Part shown: positions 1 to 11,870 of the stretch, in pieces
Layout: the number at the start of each line of letters is the position of its first letter
Position numbering within the stretch: position 1 is the first letter of the stretch
Assembly: GCA_039519185.1 (NCBI GenBank)
Contig: CM076847.1
Location: 40,954,916-41,018,915 of the forward strand
Direction: 5' to 3'
Source of the DNA: Astragalus membranaceus
Taxonomy: Eukaryota > Streptophyta > Magnoliopsida > Fabales > Fabaceae
Length of the DNA stretch: 64,000 nucleotides
The notes under the pieces: model-generated
Told to the model about the DNA's origin: nothing
The model's database searches: none
The model's input: the letters and a program-made list of their open reading frames with translations, nothing else
Translations under genes and position numbers: made by a program

Positions 1-2523
1 ATACAAATCCTACCACGGAACCTCAACACATATTGGGAATCCAACCTAAAGTCCTCATTCTCAGATCGATCAATCCCGACCGTCAAGTCTACTAGTTTAA
101 CATCTGATTTCTGGGCTTCTCTGATGCTGTTCAGAAAATCATTACCAATCTTCAACATCCCTAACTTAACACTCTGAGGTGTCACTTCGCAAACCAGACT
201 CATATCTCGGAACTCCTCAATCAGTTCTAACTCCTTAACCATCATTGCCGACATATGCAAGGTCTTCCGGCTCAAAGCATCAGCCACGACATTAGCTTTG
301 CCTGGGTGATAGTTCAAACCGAAATCATAGTCCTTCAACAACTCCAACCATCGTCGCTGCCTCATATTCAACTCCTTCTGGTCAAACAAATATTTCAAGC
401 TCTTATGGTCACTAAACACCTCAAATCTAGAACCATAGAGATAATGCCTCCAAACCTTCAACACAAAGACCACTGCAGCTAACTCCAAGAAATGAGTGGG
501 ATAATTCTTCTCATGAACTCTTAATTGCCTCGATGCATACGCAATAACCTTCCCATCCTGCATAAGCACACCACCTAAACCCGTTTTGAAGCATCACAAT
601 ACACCACAAACGATCCTTCCGGATTGGGCAACGTCAAGACAGGAGACGTTGTCAATCTCTTCTTCAATTCCAAGAAACTTCCTTCACAACGGGCGTCCCA
701 AACAAAAGCCTTTCCCTTGCAGGTTATCTGAGTTAACGGAAGTGCTAACTTAGAAAAACCTTCAATGAATCTTCTATAATAGCCGGCCAATCCCAAAAAG
801 CTTCTAATTTCAGTAGCCGACTTCGGAGCTTCCCAATTCAACACTGCTTCTACTTTCGACGGATCCACCGCAATACCACTACCAGAAATGACATGACCGA
901 GAAAACTCACTTCCTTCAACCAGAACTCGCACTTTGACAACTTAGCATACAGCTTCTTTTCCTTCAATACCTCCAATACTAACCTCAGATGCTCTGCATG
1001 CTCTTCTTCCGATTTAGAGTAAATCAGAATGTCGTCGATGAACACCACCACAAACCGGTCTAGGTAAGTATGGAATATGCAATTCATATATTCCATAAAT
1101 ACTCCTGGTGCGTTGGTAACACCGAACGACATCACCGAATACTCATAATGACCATAACGGGTTCTGAAAGCCGTCTTCTGAATGTCTTCGTCCTTCACCT
1201 TGATCTGATGATAACCCGATCTCAAATCAATCTTACTGAATACTTGAGCACCCACCAACTGATCCATCAAATCGTCTATCCTCGGAAGGGGATACTTGTT
1301 CTTAATTGTCACCTTATTCAACTGTCGATAATCCACACAGAGCCTCATACTACCATCCTTCTTCTTAACTAACAATACAGGAGCTCCCCACGGCGATACG
1401 CTCGGCCTCACAAACTTCTTCTCGAGCAGATCCTCAAGTTGCTTCTTCAACTCAGCCAATTCGGATGCGGACATCCTGTACGGTGCCATAGAAACAGGTT
1501 TGGTACCAGGTACAAGATCAATAGAGAATTCAACTTCCCTCTCTGGCGGTACACTTGGAATCTCATCAGGGAAAACATCAGGAAACTCGCGTACCACCTG
1601 CAACTCTTCAATGATAGCTTGATTCTCAACCGACAGCGATGCCATCAGCGAGAATAACTGAACTCCTTCCTTCATCAACTTCCGCAACTGACTAGCGGAT
1701 AACAGACCAGACTCCTCTCCTCCAAAACTCACCGACTTGCTACGACAATTAATATGGACATGGTTATGCTCTAACCAGTTCATACCCAGGATTACATCTA
1801 ATCCGCTCAACGGCAAACAAACAAAATCCACAACAAAGTCTCTCTCGAAGATCGACAAGGGACACTGAGAACACACTAGAGAGGTAGTTACCGACCCCTT
1901 AGCTGGAGTGTCGACAACCATCTCTCCATTCATGGCAGACAATGCAAGATCCAATTTCTTACAACAATCAGCAGCAATAAAGCAATGCGTAGCACCAGTA
2001 TCAACAATAGATTTTAAAGGAGTACCATTAATGAAGCACGTATCTCTAATAAGTCCATCATCTTCAGTAGGCTCTTCACCTGCTAAAGCGAACACTTTTC
2101 CACTGGACCTTTCTTTCTTCGGCTTCGGACACTGAGTACTAATGTGCCCTCCTTCACCACAGTTGTAGCAGACCACCTCCTTACACTCGCACTCAGCCAC
2201 CACATGACCATCCTTACCACAACGGTAACACTTCTTCACTTCAGCTTTGCACACGTTACTCTTGTGACCATCTTTGCCACATTTGTAACATACAATACTA
2301 GCAGGAGCATCTCCCCCACTAGTCTTCTTGTCAACAGCAGCCTTCTGCTTACCCTTACTAGCAGGAACATCATACGGTTTACCACGACTCTGAAATTTGC
2401 TTCTCTTCTCATTCATAATCTTGTAGTGAGCATTGTTGTCTTCCTCATAAATTCTGCAGCTATCAATCAAGTCGGAGAAAACACGGATCTTCTGGTAACC
2501 AATAGCCTTCTTAATCTCAGGAC
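1..2523 (-). pseudogene. gag C-terminus, protease, reverse transcriptase and start of RNase H (Ty3 polyprotein fragment)
   Basis: Minus-strand remainder of the polyprotein split by the nested element. In order: the end of the gag capsid-like region; three CCHC zinc knuckles (about 2290-2150), each starting C-Y-x-C-G; an aspartic protease with the D-T-G-A-T core near 1985-2010; a reverse transcriptase with the F-I-D-D catalytic box near 1027-1045; and the start of RNase H. The frame stops at 575-577. The following bases to position 1 continue a recognisable RNase H and linker in another frame, so a one-base deletion in a run of T (plus strand, near 588) is the likely break. The first eleven or so codons read upstream of 2523 belong to the inserted LTR, not to this gene. 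Confidence 0.9.
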
Positions 2524-2805
2524 TGTCATACCCCAATTTTGTCCGGCTTAGGTCCAAACCCTAATTTTCCACACAAAAAATATATAATAAATTATGCATT
2601 GCATTTTGGGTCCTAGAAACCATTCCAAAGTTTTTGAAATCATTTTTAGGGTTAGAATGCACTTTTTAGGAAATTAGGGTTTTGAAAATGTGTTATGCAT
2701 GCATGGCAAGCTTTGGAAAATATTTTATGCATGCATGGCAAAAACCTAAAAAACAATTTTTTGGAAAGCAAGAATCAATTTGCATTGTATACCAAAGGCT
2801 AAGAA

Positions 2806-3290
2806 TCGATTTATAGTATACTCTAAAGGCCATGAAATCGATTTTCAAGCCATCCCATAGGCCATGAATCGATTCCTAATTGTTTCAACTAAGTGAAGAA
2901 TCGATGTTCACCTATGATAGATGTCCTGAAAATCGATTCCTAATTATTTCAACTAAGTGAAGAATCGATTTTCACCTATGATAGGGGTCCTGAAAATCGA
3001 TTCTTAATTGTTTCAACTAAGTGAAGAATCGATTTCACCTATGATAGGTGTCCTGAAAATCGATTCTTAATTGTTTCAACTAAGCGAAGAATCGATTTTC
3101 ACCTATGATAGATGTCCTGAAAATCGATTCCTACTTGTTTTCAAAGAGCAAAGAATTGATTCCCATGTTTTCCAAAGAGCCAAGAATCGATTCCTCTCTC
3201 ATTTAACTAAAGCTTGAAATCGATTCATGTGATTTTTCAAAGGCAAGGAATCGATTATACACTTGTTACACTTCATCAAACAATCGATTC
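2806..3290 (+). repeat. AATCGATT-rich array with ~65-base tandem units (5' LTR)
   Basis: The self-complementary octamer AATCGATT, or a one-base variant, occurs more than a dozen times. In the core (about 2865-3135) a ~65-base unit containing 'gtttcaactaagtgaag' and 'cacctatgatag' repeats four times. The array ends just upstream of the TATA box, so it occupies the enhancer position of the LTR. Confidence 0.9.
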
Positions 3291-3336
3291 ATCTTTGCAA
3301 TAAATGTTTTTCCAAATTTCTACGCTTTCCTAAGCC

Positions 3337-3344
3337 TATAAATA
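3337..3344 (+). promoter_or_regulatory. TATA box of the 5' LTR
   Basis: TATAAATA lies downstream of the AATCGATT array and upstream of the hairpin modules. It is the best candidate for the start of U3-driven transcription of the nested element. The transcript start itself is not determined here. Confidence 0.6.
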
Positions 3345-3786
3345 GGCAACCTCAAGTCACTCTTCAGGGACGATTTTTCTTCACGAGATCAGAGAAGACA
3401 ATTTTCGCAAATCTCACTTCCAGAAACTCATTTGTTGCGAGATCCCTCTCTGGAAAAAAGAAACTCTTCTACGCTTTATTTTCGCTCTATTCGTTCCGCT
3501 GGTCCGTCTGAGCTGATCTTCTGCAAGAGTTAGTTGGGGTTGCGTTCCTCAAAGTTATAATATCTGCCTTCATTAGAGGTATTTCTGTCTTTACATTGGT
3601 TAATATTTAATTATTGTGATCCATGCCAAAATTGCCCTATGTGATTTAACTTAGCTATAGTGTCATTGTTGATGATGAACCATATGATTCCCACTTATGC
3701 CTAGTGCATCATGTTCTAAGTGGTGAAGATGGTCTCAGATGATTCAACCTCCCCCTTTCAAATCCTTTCAAAAACTTTTTTCATTA

Positions 3787-4404
3787 GAACTACGTCGCTT
3801 TGATTCCCATTTGGGATACGTAGGAGCGAGCCACGTTCTGGTCAAGCGCAACGAATAAAAATCCTTTTCGCAACCATAGACAAATCATTTTCATAAAACA
3901 ATCAAAAAATCATTTTTAAACAAATTGTTATCAATAGTCCATCAGAACCTCTGTTCGTTTGACTAGCGGTACAAGTCTCTTTTTGAGTATTTAGTAGTGA
4001 TTCATCATAGCCTCTGCTAGTTTAATCATTTGCTAATACTCGTCCTAAGTCAAAAACTTTGTTAGTAGTTTTGCGAAGCCTTTGCTTGCATGATTATTAA
4101 CAATGGAGTGCTAATGGTGGTCACTTGGAGCCTTTGCTCAATTGATTATCATGAAAGCTCAATTTTCACAATTAAATAAGATAAAAAACAAAAACCTTTT
4201 TCTAGACACAGAAGAACTACGTAGCTTTGAATTCTCCATCGCACCGGGAGATACTAGGAGCGGGTCACATCCCGTCAAGCATAACAACTAAAAATCATTT
4301 TCACAATAAGTTTTCAAACAACTTTTTCAAAACCAAGAACTACGTAGCTTTGAATTCTCCATCGCACCGGGAGATACGTAGGAGCGGGCCATGTCCCGTC
4401 AAGC
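3787..4404 (+). other. Three copies of a hairpin-forming module in the 5' LTR
   Basis: Copies at 3787-3847, 4214-4280 and 4337-4404. Each begins GAACTACGT and ends GTCAAGC. The 5' CTACGTA is the exact reverse complement of the 3' TACGTAG. Between them is a second, shorter stem whose sequence differs between copies yet stays paired (for example TCCCA/TGGGA in the first, TCTCC/GGAGA in the others). A second small hairpin of the type CGGG...CCCG follows. The copy at 4214 has lost CG in the 3' arm. Confidence 0.65.
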
Positions 4405-4764
4405 ACTTTTCCTAAAAACCCCTTTTTTTCCCCTTTCTCGCCAAAAATAAATTTTTGTTAAGTTTTCCCATTCATTCTTCAAATAAATAGGCAAACCTAG
4501 ATATTTTTCAAATCAAACGTTAAAACCACACATTTAATTAGAGGTTCCCTTTCGGTAGAAAGGACGTGCGCGGTGCTAACACCTTCCTCGCACGTAACCG
4601 ACCCCCGAACCTATATCTCTAGTTTTCAAAAGACCATCTGCCTTGTCCAAAAGACCTTTTTTCAATGTTTTGGTCTTAAAATTAAAATATTGGTGGCGGC
4701 TCCAAAAATTTTCAACGTTGTACATCGAGAAACCCAAGCCGGGGATTTTTCGGGGTGCAACAGC

Positions 4765-4783
4765 TGGCGACTCCGCTGGGGAC
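4765..4783 (+). other. Candidate primer binding site (Ogre-like)
   Basis: Two bases after the LTR end the sequence reads TGGCGACTCCGCTGGGGAC. It starts with TGG as needed to pair with a tRNA 3' CCA. From memory this resembles the primer site of Ogre elements assigned to an Arg tRNA; I could not check the tRNA match. Confidence 0.65.
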
Positions 4784-7085
4784 ACTTTTTTAAAAGACGA
4801 GGGTCAAGCCTAACTAATTTAAATGTGTGGTTTAATGTATTATTGATTTGATTAATACCTTGTTTGCCTTTCTTTCTTATCATTGATTGTAGGCATATGC
4901 ATTTGTCTTCTTTGTTGTTCCCTATCTCTTCTTTTAATCCTTTTCTTTTTATATGTTTATGCGCATGCATTCTTCCAACCCCCATGTTCCCTTCTTTCTT
5001 TGCTCCTTTTCTTCAAGGTAAGCTCATGCGTTTCTCCCTAATTCTATCATGTCCCTTCTTCTCAGCTCCCTTTCTGAAGTAAGTAATGTATTTGTTGTTG
5101 GTACCCTAGGCTAGTTGTATTTGAATGATATTAAACCCTAGGGTAGACGACATGCTATTATCTGGACTGTCTGGATTTTCATTTGCAGGTGGGGGTAGTG
5201 CTAGGGAAAATGCCCTTGACACACACTACACTTATACCCTGTGACTATGTGTTTTGAGTGGGACCATAACCCAGGTCTGCAAAAAAACTTAGGAGAGTGG
5301 ATTCGAGTAGTGAGAGCCCATCAGGACCTTTGTCCGTTTGGCTACTTGCGAAAGTTTCAACCAGAGTTGTGCTTTTTCATGATACCTCACACCTAGCAGT
5401 TTGCTGCATTTGTGGGGAGTTTTGTGAAAGGGACTGTAGCTCTGGTGGCCTTGTGAGGGAGTGAAATAGAGCTACATGGGAAGATTACCCTTAAATTTCC
5501 TTAGATCATAGGTTCTACCCCCTTTTTAGGTCACAAGGGCTTTCCAAATTGTGTGTTGCATCGTTGCATTCAGTTCAATCAATTTTTCCTTCAGAATTTT
5601 TGAAAATTAAAAAAAAAAAAGATATGCTTTCCCTTTTCAATAAACGGCTATATGAGGTGGCATATAGTGTGAAAATTTTCAAATCACCACCTGTAAATAT
5701 CCTCTTTCTACAAAAACACAAAAAAAGCATCATTGCATCACTGCATCATTGCATCGTTTGCATCGCATAAAATTCCAATTTTGAAAAAAAACCATTCATC
5801 TTGCATTCCCTTTCATCACATAAAACAAAAACAATTATCATCTGCATAGCATAAGCATTTCATTTATGATCATGCAAAAAAATCCTCGTCAAGTTCATCC
5901 AAGATGAGACATTCATGCATAAGCATTATTTCAAAAAAGACACAGTAGAACTACGTAAGCTTTGATTCCTCATTACAATGGGGATACGTAGGAGCGGGTC
6001 ATACCCCGTCAAGCACATTTTTCTAAAACCTTTTTTCCAATAAATCATTTGCATCTCCAAATAATTTTCAGAATCATGTTCCAAAACTAAAAAACAAAAA
6101 AGAAAATCATTGTGAGTATCATGCATTTCATTGCACAAAAAAAATGAAGACAAGAAAGCATCTCATTCATAGTCATGAATAAAAATCATCATCAAATTTA
6201 TTCAAAATGTAGCATTCATGCACCATTTCATTAACCTCATCACTTTGGTTCAAATACATCGTTCCTCCATACATGCATCTTTCAAAAAAGGAAGGGGCAT
6301 TGGCATTTCATACCTTGCCTTGCCTCTAAAAAAAAAATCATCATTTAGAGAAAAGCATCATTCCTGCATCTTTCATCATTCGAAAGAAAAAGGGAGCATC
6401 GGCATTTCATATCTTGTCTTGCCTCTATAAAAATCATTTTGAAAAGAAGCAGCATTCTTGCATCATTCATCATCCAAAGATACATTGGCATTTCATATTC
6501 CGTCTTGCATAGAAAAAAAAAACTTTTTGAATAATCACACTTTTCAAGTGAATATGCTTTCATGCATTTCATTTTCATCATGTATACATCATAATGTTTT
6601 CATCCATGCATTGCATACAACAAAAATGTTGTGATGAGAAGCGAGACGTTCTTGCGAAACAATCATCCTTTTTGAAAAATTTTATCCTTACTTGGTTGCA
6701 AACTCAATGTGTTCCAAGGCACTCAGTTTTTCAAATCAATAGCTCATTTGCATTTCTTTCAAAGGCACTGCATCCCATCCATTCTATGACAAGAGACTGA
6801 AATAGTGTGTCAAAGAAAAAACAAATTTTTAACTGATGTTAACTCTCTGTGAAGCATTCTTCTAATGAGCGTGCATGCTATGAGTACATTCTCTTGTTTG
6901 AGTCCGTTGGTTTTCCTCCCTTACCACAGTTTCCCGTCCAAGTCTGGTCCCGCCCCGTCCACCCATAAAGTGCATATTCTCCCCATCAGTGCGTATTTGA
7001 CTTTTGGTTCAAGTCCTCCATGCTAGGGCAAGTCTGTGATCATTAATTCCCCTTGATTAATGTCATATTCCTTCAGTGCAAGTCT
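4784..7085 (+). other. 5' interior of the non-autonomous element, noncoding
   Basis: About 2.3 kb with no credible protein. It is rich in short 'gcatttcat', 'catcattgcatc' and T-rich stretches, with one more copy of the hairpin module (5948-6014). It lies where a 5' leader and gag would be in a coding element. It ends exactly where similarity to the 3' noncoding region of the coding element begins, which marks the likely deletion point. Confidence 0.6.
5948..6014 (+). other. Internal copy of the hairpin-forming module
   Basis: Same outer arms CTACGTA/TACGTAG as the LTR copies, with a different inner stem (TCCTCAT pairing with ATGGGGA, one G-T pair), then CGGG...CCCG and GTCAAGC. It lies in the internal region, so it is not simply part of an LTR. 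Confidence 0.65.
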
Positions 7086-9425
7086 CTCAAAAAAAAATAT
7101 ATAATAATATAATAAACAAGAAAACAAGCTCGCTAGGTTGAAAACCCGCAAAGGGCGGACTAGGCAAAAAGGAGCGCCCGGTGGGCTGAAAACTCGCAAA
7201 GAGCGGTCCAGGCAAAAATTAGGGCACAAAAAGGAAAAAAGAGCAAACACATGAAGATAGATAAGTTATTGTTCTAAAGTTAAGTCTTATAGAAATAAGC
7301 AATCGGGATTTGAAATGAAGTTTGGCCATCTCCTCAAAAACCCCAAAATCCCAGAAAGTCCCTTTCCTACCCACCTTGAGCCAAGAAAAACCAAAATCCA
7401 AAAATCACCCTAGACAAGGATCACTCCAAATAAAAAAGTGCATCACTTTTTATCAGCTCACCCGAGTCAAAAAAAAAAAGAAAAAAAAAGGGAAAAAGAG
7501 AAAAAGGGGGATTCAAAAATGAAAATCCCAAAACAAAAGAAAATACAAAAGAAATGTACGTGGTGAGCTGGTACATGTTACCACAAAATACAAGAGATCA
7601 TTGTCTAAATAGACCTTCAAACACTTCATCATTCCAACACCTGATTCCATAAACCTTCAAACACTTCCTTTGGCCTCAACATCAAACCCCTTAGTCATTC
7701 TACCATGAGACACGAATTTGCTTTAACAGAGCCCAAACAAGCCCAATAACCATCTTCCTCATAGTCCATTAACCGTCAATCAACGCCGAACAAAACTCAT
7801 CCCCCCATTAGCCTCAAACACTTCATTAAGCCTAACCCTCCGTCCTCCACAAAACACCACAATCCCGAAAAGTCCATTCCGATCAAAGACCGGTTGCTTT
7901 TGTTCACTCAAATTCTAATCTTAGGACAAACAAGTTTATCTATGTACAATGTGTTTGCTCAAAAGAAAAACAAACGATCAGAAAAAAGAAAGCTGATCAA
8001 GAAAGAATAAACCCTCAGAAAAAAGAGAACTGAGGAAACAAAAACGAACAGTCAGAAAAAAGAAAGCTGACAAAATAAAAAAGAGGGACTTGCACTCCAA
8101 AACACATTCAAGATGCATTAAAACAAGGTTTAGTGATCACCAGGTAAGGATTAAAAGTCAAGACATCAGTAGAGAACCAAAGATTTGCACTGAGAATACC
8201 ACCTAGACCCAAAAGTTGGGGCATTCTCTTCACCACCCACACACCCTAGTCTTGGGAAAGTCTGTTCAATGCCCATCCCATGTCACTCCAGTTGTCAATG
8301 TCATTCCAAAGTGGGGCAAGTGCATTCCCATTCCCTCACCTCATTCATTCCCATAAAAACCTCACCGGGGCAATCTCTCAACTCACTATCCTAAGACCTT
8401 GTCATTCTGATTGGGGCAGCTTTGTCCTTGTTATGACTGGGGCAACATCAAATTCTATGGGTTGAAGCAAAACCCCTTTCATTCTAGCTTTCATCCCAAG
8501 AGCCGAAGCGTTCCCAATTCATCATCTTCTACACCCCTAGTTGTTGTCACCACTAGACAGGGGCAAGTTATTCACTCGTCAAAGGCCTGAATTGGGGCAA
8601 TCTTGTATCTCTTGATCCCTCACAAGCTTCGGCAATAGCCATGTCGGTCATTCCTTCACTTGCCAAAAAAAAGTCCATGCCCTAAACTAATTCCAAGTTA
8701 ACTGACTCATTCATTCACATTTGCACTCCTATGCATGCTTACTAGACAATGCTTCAAAAAGAGAGAACACAAGTTATTTACGTGATATCTAAAATTCAGT
8801 CATCATGGAAAGAAGGAGAAAACAAGTGAGGTTGTTTGTAAATAAAAACCTTGAGAACACCAGAGTTTGAATCAAATTCAATTTTTCAACAGAATAGTCA
8901 ATAATCATCTCAAGTCCTTGCATTCAAAGTCTCGCATCTCATCACCACAAAAATGTTTACCTCATGCATCTAGGAATTATAGCATATGCATCAAAGCATT
9001 ACATTTGCATCTTCACATTTTGTGCATTCATCACATAGCAAAAAGAAAAAAAAACATTCCACGTCAGTTGCACAGAAAAAGCAGAAATCTTTTCATTGCA
9101 TTGGCATCATATCAATGTTCGCACTTCATAAAAAAGGAAAAAACAAAATCATTGCATGTCATCATTAGAGCATCACATTCTGCATCAGATATTTCATAGA
9201 AAAAGAAAAGAAAGCAAAAGAAAAATCAAAGAGATGAAGAATCAGGAATAGCATTTTCACCACATTCATCATCACACCAAAATCATGAGCATTGCATGCA
9301 TCCGCATAACATGCCCTTGCATAACATGCACCCATACTCCATGCACCATTCCTTGCATCAACTAACGTATGCAGGTACCTCAATCCAATACAGCAGCATC
9401 GGTCATTTCAAATCAACCAAATTTG
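7086..9425 (+). other. 3' noncoding interior, first part
   Basis: Near 7130-7215, 'aggttgaaaacccgcaaag' and 'gcggtccaggcaaaaattag' match the reverse complement of 57590-57690, which lies just beyond the pol stop codon of the Tat/Ogre element. The rest has many GGGGCA motifs (8220-8640) and 'gcatc'-rich stretches. No coding potential was seen. Confidence 0.6.
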
Positions 9426-9865
9426 TGACCCCTCTGTGCTCCCCCTGAGCCCTCTGTGCTCATCCCCCTGAGCCCTCTGTGCTCATCCCCCTGAGCCCTC
9501 TGCGCTCATCCTGAGCCCTCTGCGCTCCTCCTGAGCCCTCTGTGCTCATCCTGAGCCCTCTGTGCTCCTCCTGAGCCCTCTGTGCTCCTCCTGAGCCCTC
9601 TGCGCTCATCCTGAGCCCTCTGTGCTCCCCCTGAGCCCTCTGTGCTCCCCCTGAGCCCTCTGTGCTCCCCCTGAGCCCTCTGTGCTCCTCTTGAGCCCTC
9701 TGCGCTCATCCTGAGCCCTCTGTGCTCCTCCTGAGCCCTCTGTGCTACTCCTGAGCCCTCTGCGCTCATCCTGAGCCCTCTGTGCTCATCCTGAGCCCTC
9801 TGTGCTCCTCCTGAGCCCTCTGTGCTCCTCCTGAGCCCTCCGCGCTCATCCCGAGCCCTCAGTGC
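9426..9865. repeat. 20-base minisatellite, about 21 copies
   Basis: Head-to-tail copies of a 20-base unit 'gagccctctgtgctcctcct' with limited substitutions (t/c in TGTGCTC/TGCGCTC; cct/cat/ccc). The unit is so regular that each 60-base stretch holds three copies. It has no spacers and is therefore not CRISPR-like. Confidence 0.95.
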
Positions 9866-9904
9866 TCCTTCCTTACTGCTTCCTTTATCGCGTTCTTTCC
9901 CGCT

Positions 9905-10330
9905 TTATTTTCTGTCTGCACGCCAAGTGCCCATTTTACTTTTCTGTCTGCACGCCAAGTGCCCATTTTACCTTTCTGTTTGCACGCCAAGTGCCCATTT
10001 ACTTTTCTGTTTGCACGCCAAGTGCCCATTTACTTTTCTGTTTGCACGCCAAGTGCCCATTTTACTTTTCTGTCTGCACGCCAAGTGCCCATTTTACCTT
10101 TCTGTTTGCACGCCAAGTGCCCATTTACTTTTCTGTTTGCACGCCAAGTGCCCATTTACTTTTCTGTTTGCACGCCAAATGCCCATTTACTTTTCTGTTT
10201 GCACGCCAAGTGCCCCTTTACTTTTCTGTTTGCACGCCAAGTGCCCGTTTACTTTTCTGTCTGCACGCCAAGTGCCCATTTTACTTTTCTGTTTCACGCC
10301 AAGTGCCCATTTTACTTTTCTGTCTGCTTT
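9905..10330. repeat. ~31-base minisatellite, about 13 copies
   Basis: Units of the type 'gcacgccaagtgcccatttt' plus 'acttttctgtct'. The reverse complement of the same unit occurs about three times at 56215-56300 in the 3' noncoding region of the coding element. The unit is therefore inherited from the shared 3' region and has been amplified here. Confidence 0.95.
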
Positions 10331-10711
10331 AGTTGAACATTTCAATCAATCAACCAACAGGATTCGTGAATCCCTTCAGGACCCAAGTGTCCCTTCAAAA
10401 GCAGACTTCACCTCGTATTCGAGCTGCGGGTAAGTCCTTCAGACCCCGAGTGGTCCTTCAGACTAGTTGTGTCAGCCTAAGACACAGTGGACGTCCTTCA
10501 TGGTCAACATATCAGTTCCGGATCTGATCTTGACCCATCCTGGCCTCTCGGAAAAGGCCACCCCCCCAAGCAGACCGTTTTACTAGTACCGTTGCTAGTT
10601 TGCGTTCCATCAGACCCATTGGTCCATCAGACTTAGGCATGCCCTTCAGACCTCGTCGGTCCTTCAGTTTAACTCCAATCAATGCGCCAAGCATCGACTG
10701 CGAATTAGACC

Positions 10712-10830
10712 TTCAGAGCTTTAGTGCTCCTTCAGACCCTGAGTGGTCCTTCAGAGCCTTAGTGCTCCTTCAGACTCTGAGTGGTCCTTCAGAGCCTTAG
10801 TGCTCCTTCAGATCCCGAGTGGTCTGTCAT
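10712..10830. repeat. ~37-base tandem repeat
   Basis: About three copies of 'ccttcagagccttagtgctc' followed by 'cttcagactctgagtggt', with looser relatives scattered from 10370. The neighbouring stretch 10461-10560 matches the reverse complement of about 56405-56500 in the coding element. Confidence 0.8.
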
Positions 10831-11033
10831 CTTCTCTCTCGGTTAATGCGCCAAGTGTTAACCGTTCCCCGTTTGTTCTCAAGCCCATCTATTCAAAAAA
10901 ATATAAAAAAAGAAAAAGAGGAAAATTCGGGTTTCCCCAAGTGGACAAAATCGGTATAATTTCTGAATTCTTTATCTTCATTTTGCCTTGGAATATGTTT
11001 CGGCCAATTCATATTCCTCGTTAAAATTCAGAT

Positions 11034-11046
11034 AAAGAGGGGCAGC
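11034..11046 (+). other. Polypurine tract
   Basis: AAAGAGGGGCAGC immediately precedes the 3' LTR. Its reverse complement sits at the same place beside the LTR of the coding element (56006-56018), consistent with use of the same reverse transcriptase/RNase H. Confidence 0.85.
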
Positions 11047-11326
11047 TGTCATACCCCAATTTTGTCCGGCTTAGGTCCAAACCCTAATTTTCCACACAAA
11101 AAATATATATAATAAATTATGCATTGCATTTTGGGTCCTAGAAACCATTCCAAAGTTTTTGAAATCATTTTTAGGGTTAGAATGCACTTTTTAGGAAATT
11201 AGGGTTTTGAAAATGTGTTATGCATGCATGGCAAGCTTTGGAAAATATTTTATGCATGCATGGCAAAAACCTAAAAAACAATTTTTTGGAAAGCAAGAAT
11301 CAATTTCCATTGTATACCAAAGGCTA

Positions 11327-11815
11327 AGAATCGATTTATAGTATACTCTAAAGGCCATGAAATCGATTTTCAAGCCATCCCATAGGCCATGAATCGATTC
11401 CTAATTGTTTCAACTAAGTGAAGAATCGATTTTCACCTATGATAGATGTCCTGAAAATCGATTCCTAATTATTTCAACTAAGTGAAGAATCGATTTTCAC
11501 CTATGATAGGGGTCCTGAAAATCGATTCTTAATTGTTTCAACTAAGTGAAGAATCGATTTTCACCTATGATAGGTGTCCTGAAAATCGATTCTTAATTGT
11601 TTCAACTAAGCGAAGAATCGATTTTCACCTATGATAGATGTCCTGAAAATCGATTCCTACTTGTTTTCAAAGAGCAAAGAATTGATTCCCATGTTTTCCA
11701 AAGAGCCAAGAATCGATTCCTCTCTCATTTAACTAAAGCTTGAAATCGATTCATGTGATTTTTCAAAGGCAAGGAATCGATTATACACTTGTTACACTTC
11801 ATCAAACAATCGATT
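11327..11815 (+). repeat. AATCGATT-rich array (3' LTR)
   Basis: The same array as in the 5' LTR, with the core ~65-base unit in four copies. Here the second and third units keep the full AATCGATTTTCACC where the 5' LTR has a substitution (near 2905) and a one-base loss (near 3030). Confidence 0.9.
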
Positions 11816-11862
11816 CATCTTTGCAATAAATGTTTTTCCAAATTTCTACGCTTTCCTAAGCC

Positions 11863-11870
11863 TATAAATA
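11863..11870 (+). promoter_or_regulatory. TATA box of the 3' LTR
   Basis: TATAAATA at the position equivalent to 3337-3344. In the 3' LTR it could drive transcription outward into the flanking gag fragment. Confidence 0.5.

Larger units (their letters stand above)
2524..4762 (+). repeat. 5' LTR of the nested non-autonomous element
   Basis: Begins TGTCATACCCCAATTTTG and ends CGGGGTGCAACA. It contains an AATCGATT-rich tandem array, a TATA box (3337-3344) and three copies of a hairpin module (3787-4404). It is almost identical to 11047-13289. Differences seen include 3497 (C against T), about 3933 (A against G), and loss of CG within the second hairpin module near 4255. Confidence 0.95.

Noticed and set aside
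2524..2557. Start codon at 2557 as the true start of the Ty3 polyprotein
   Set aside because: Bases 2524-2557 belong to the inserted LTR; the real gag start is at 13823 on the other side of the nested element.
9426..10330. CRISPR-like regular repeats
   Set aside because: The units are directly abutting with no unique spacers, and the DNA is a plant retrotransposon interior. These are minisatellites.
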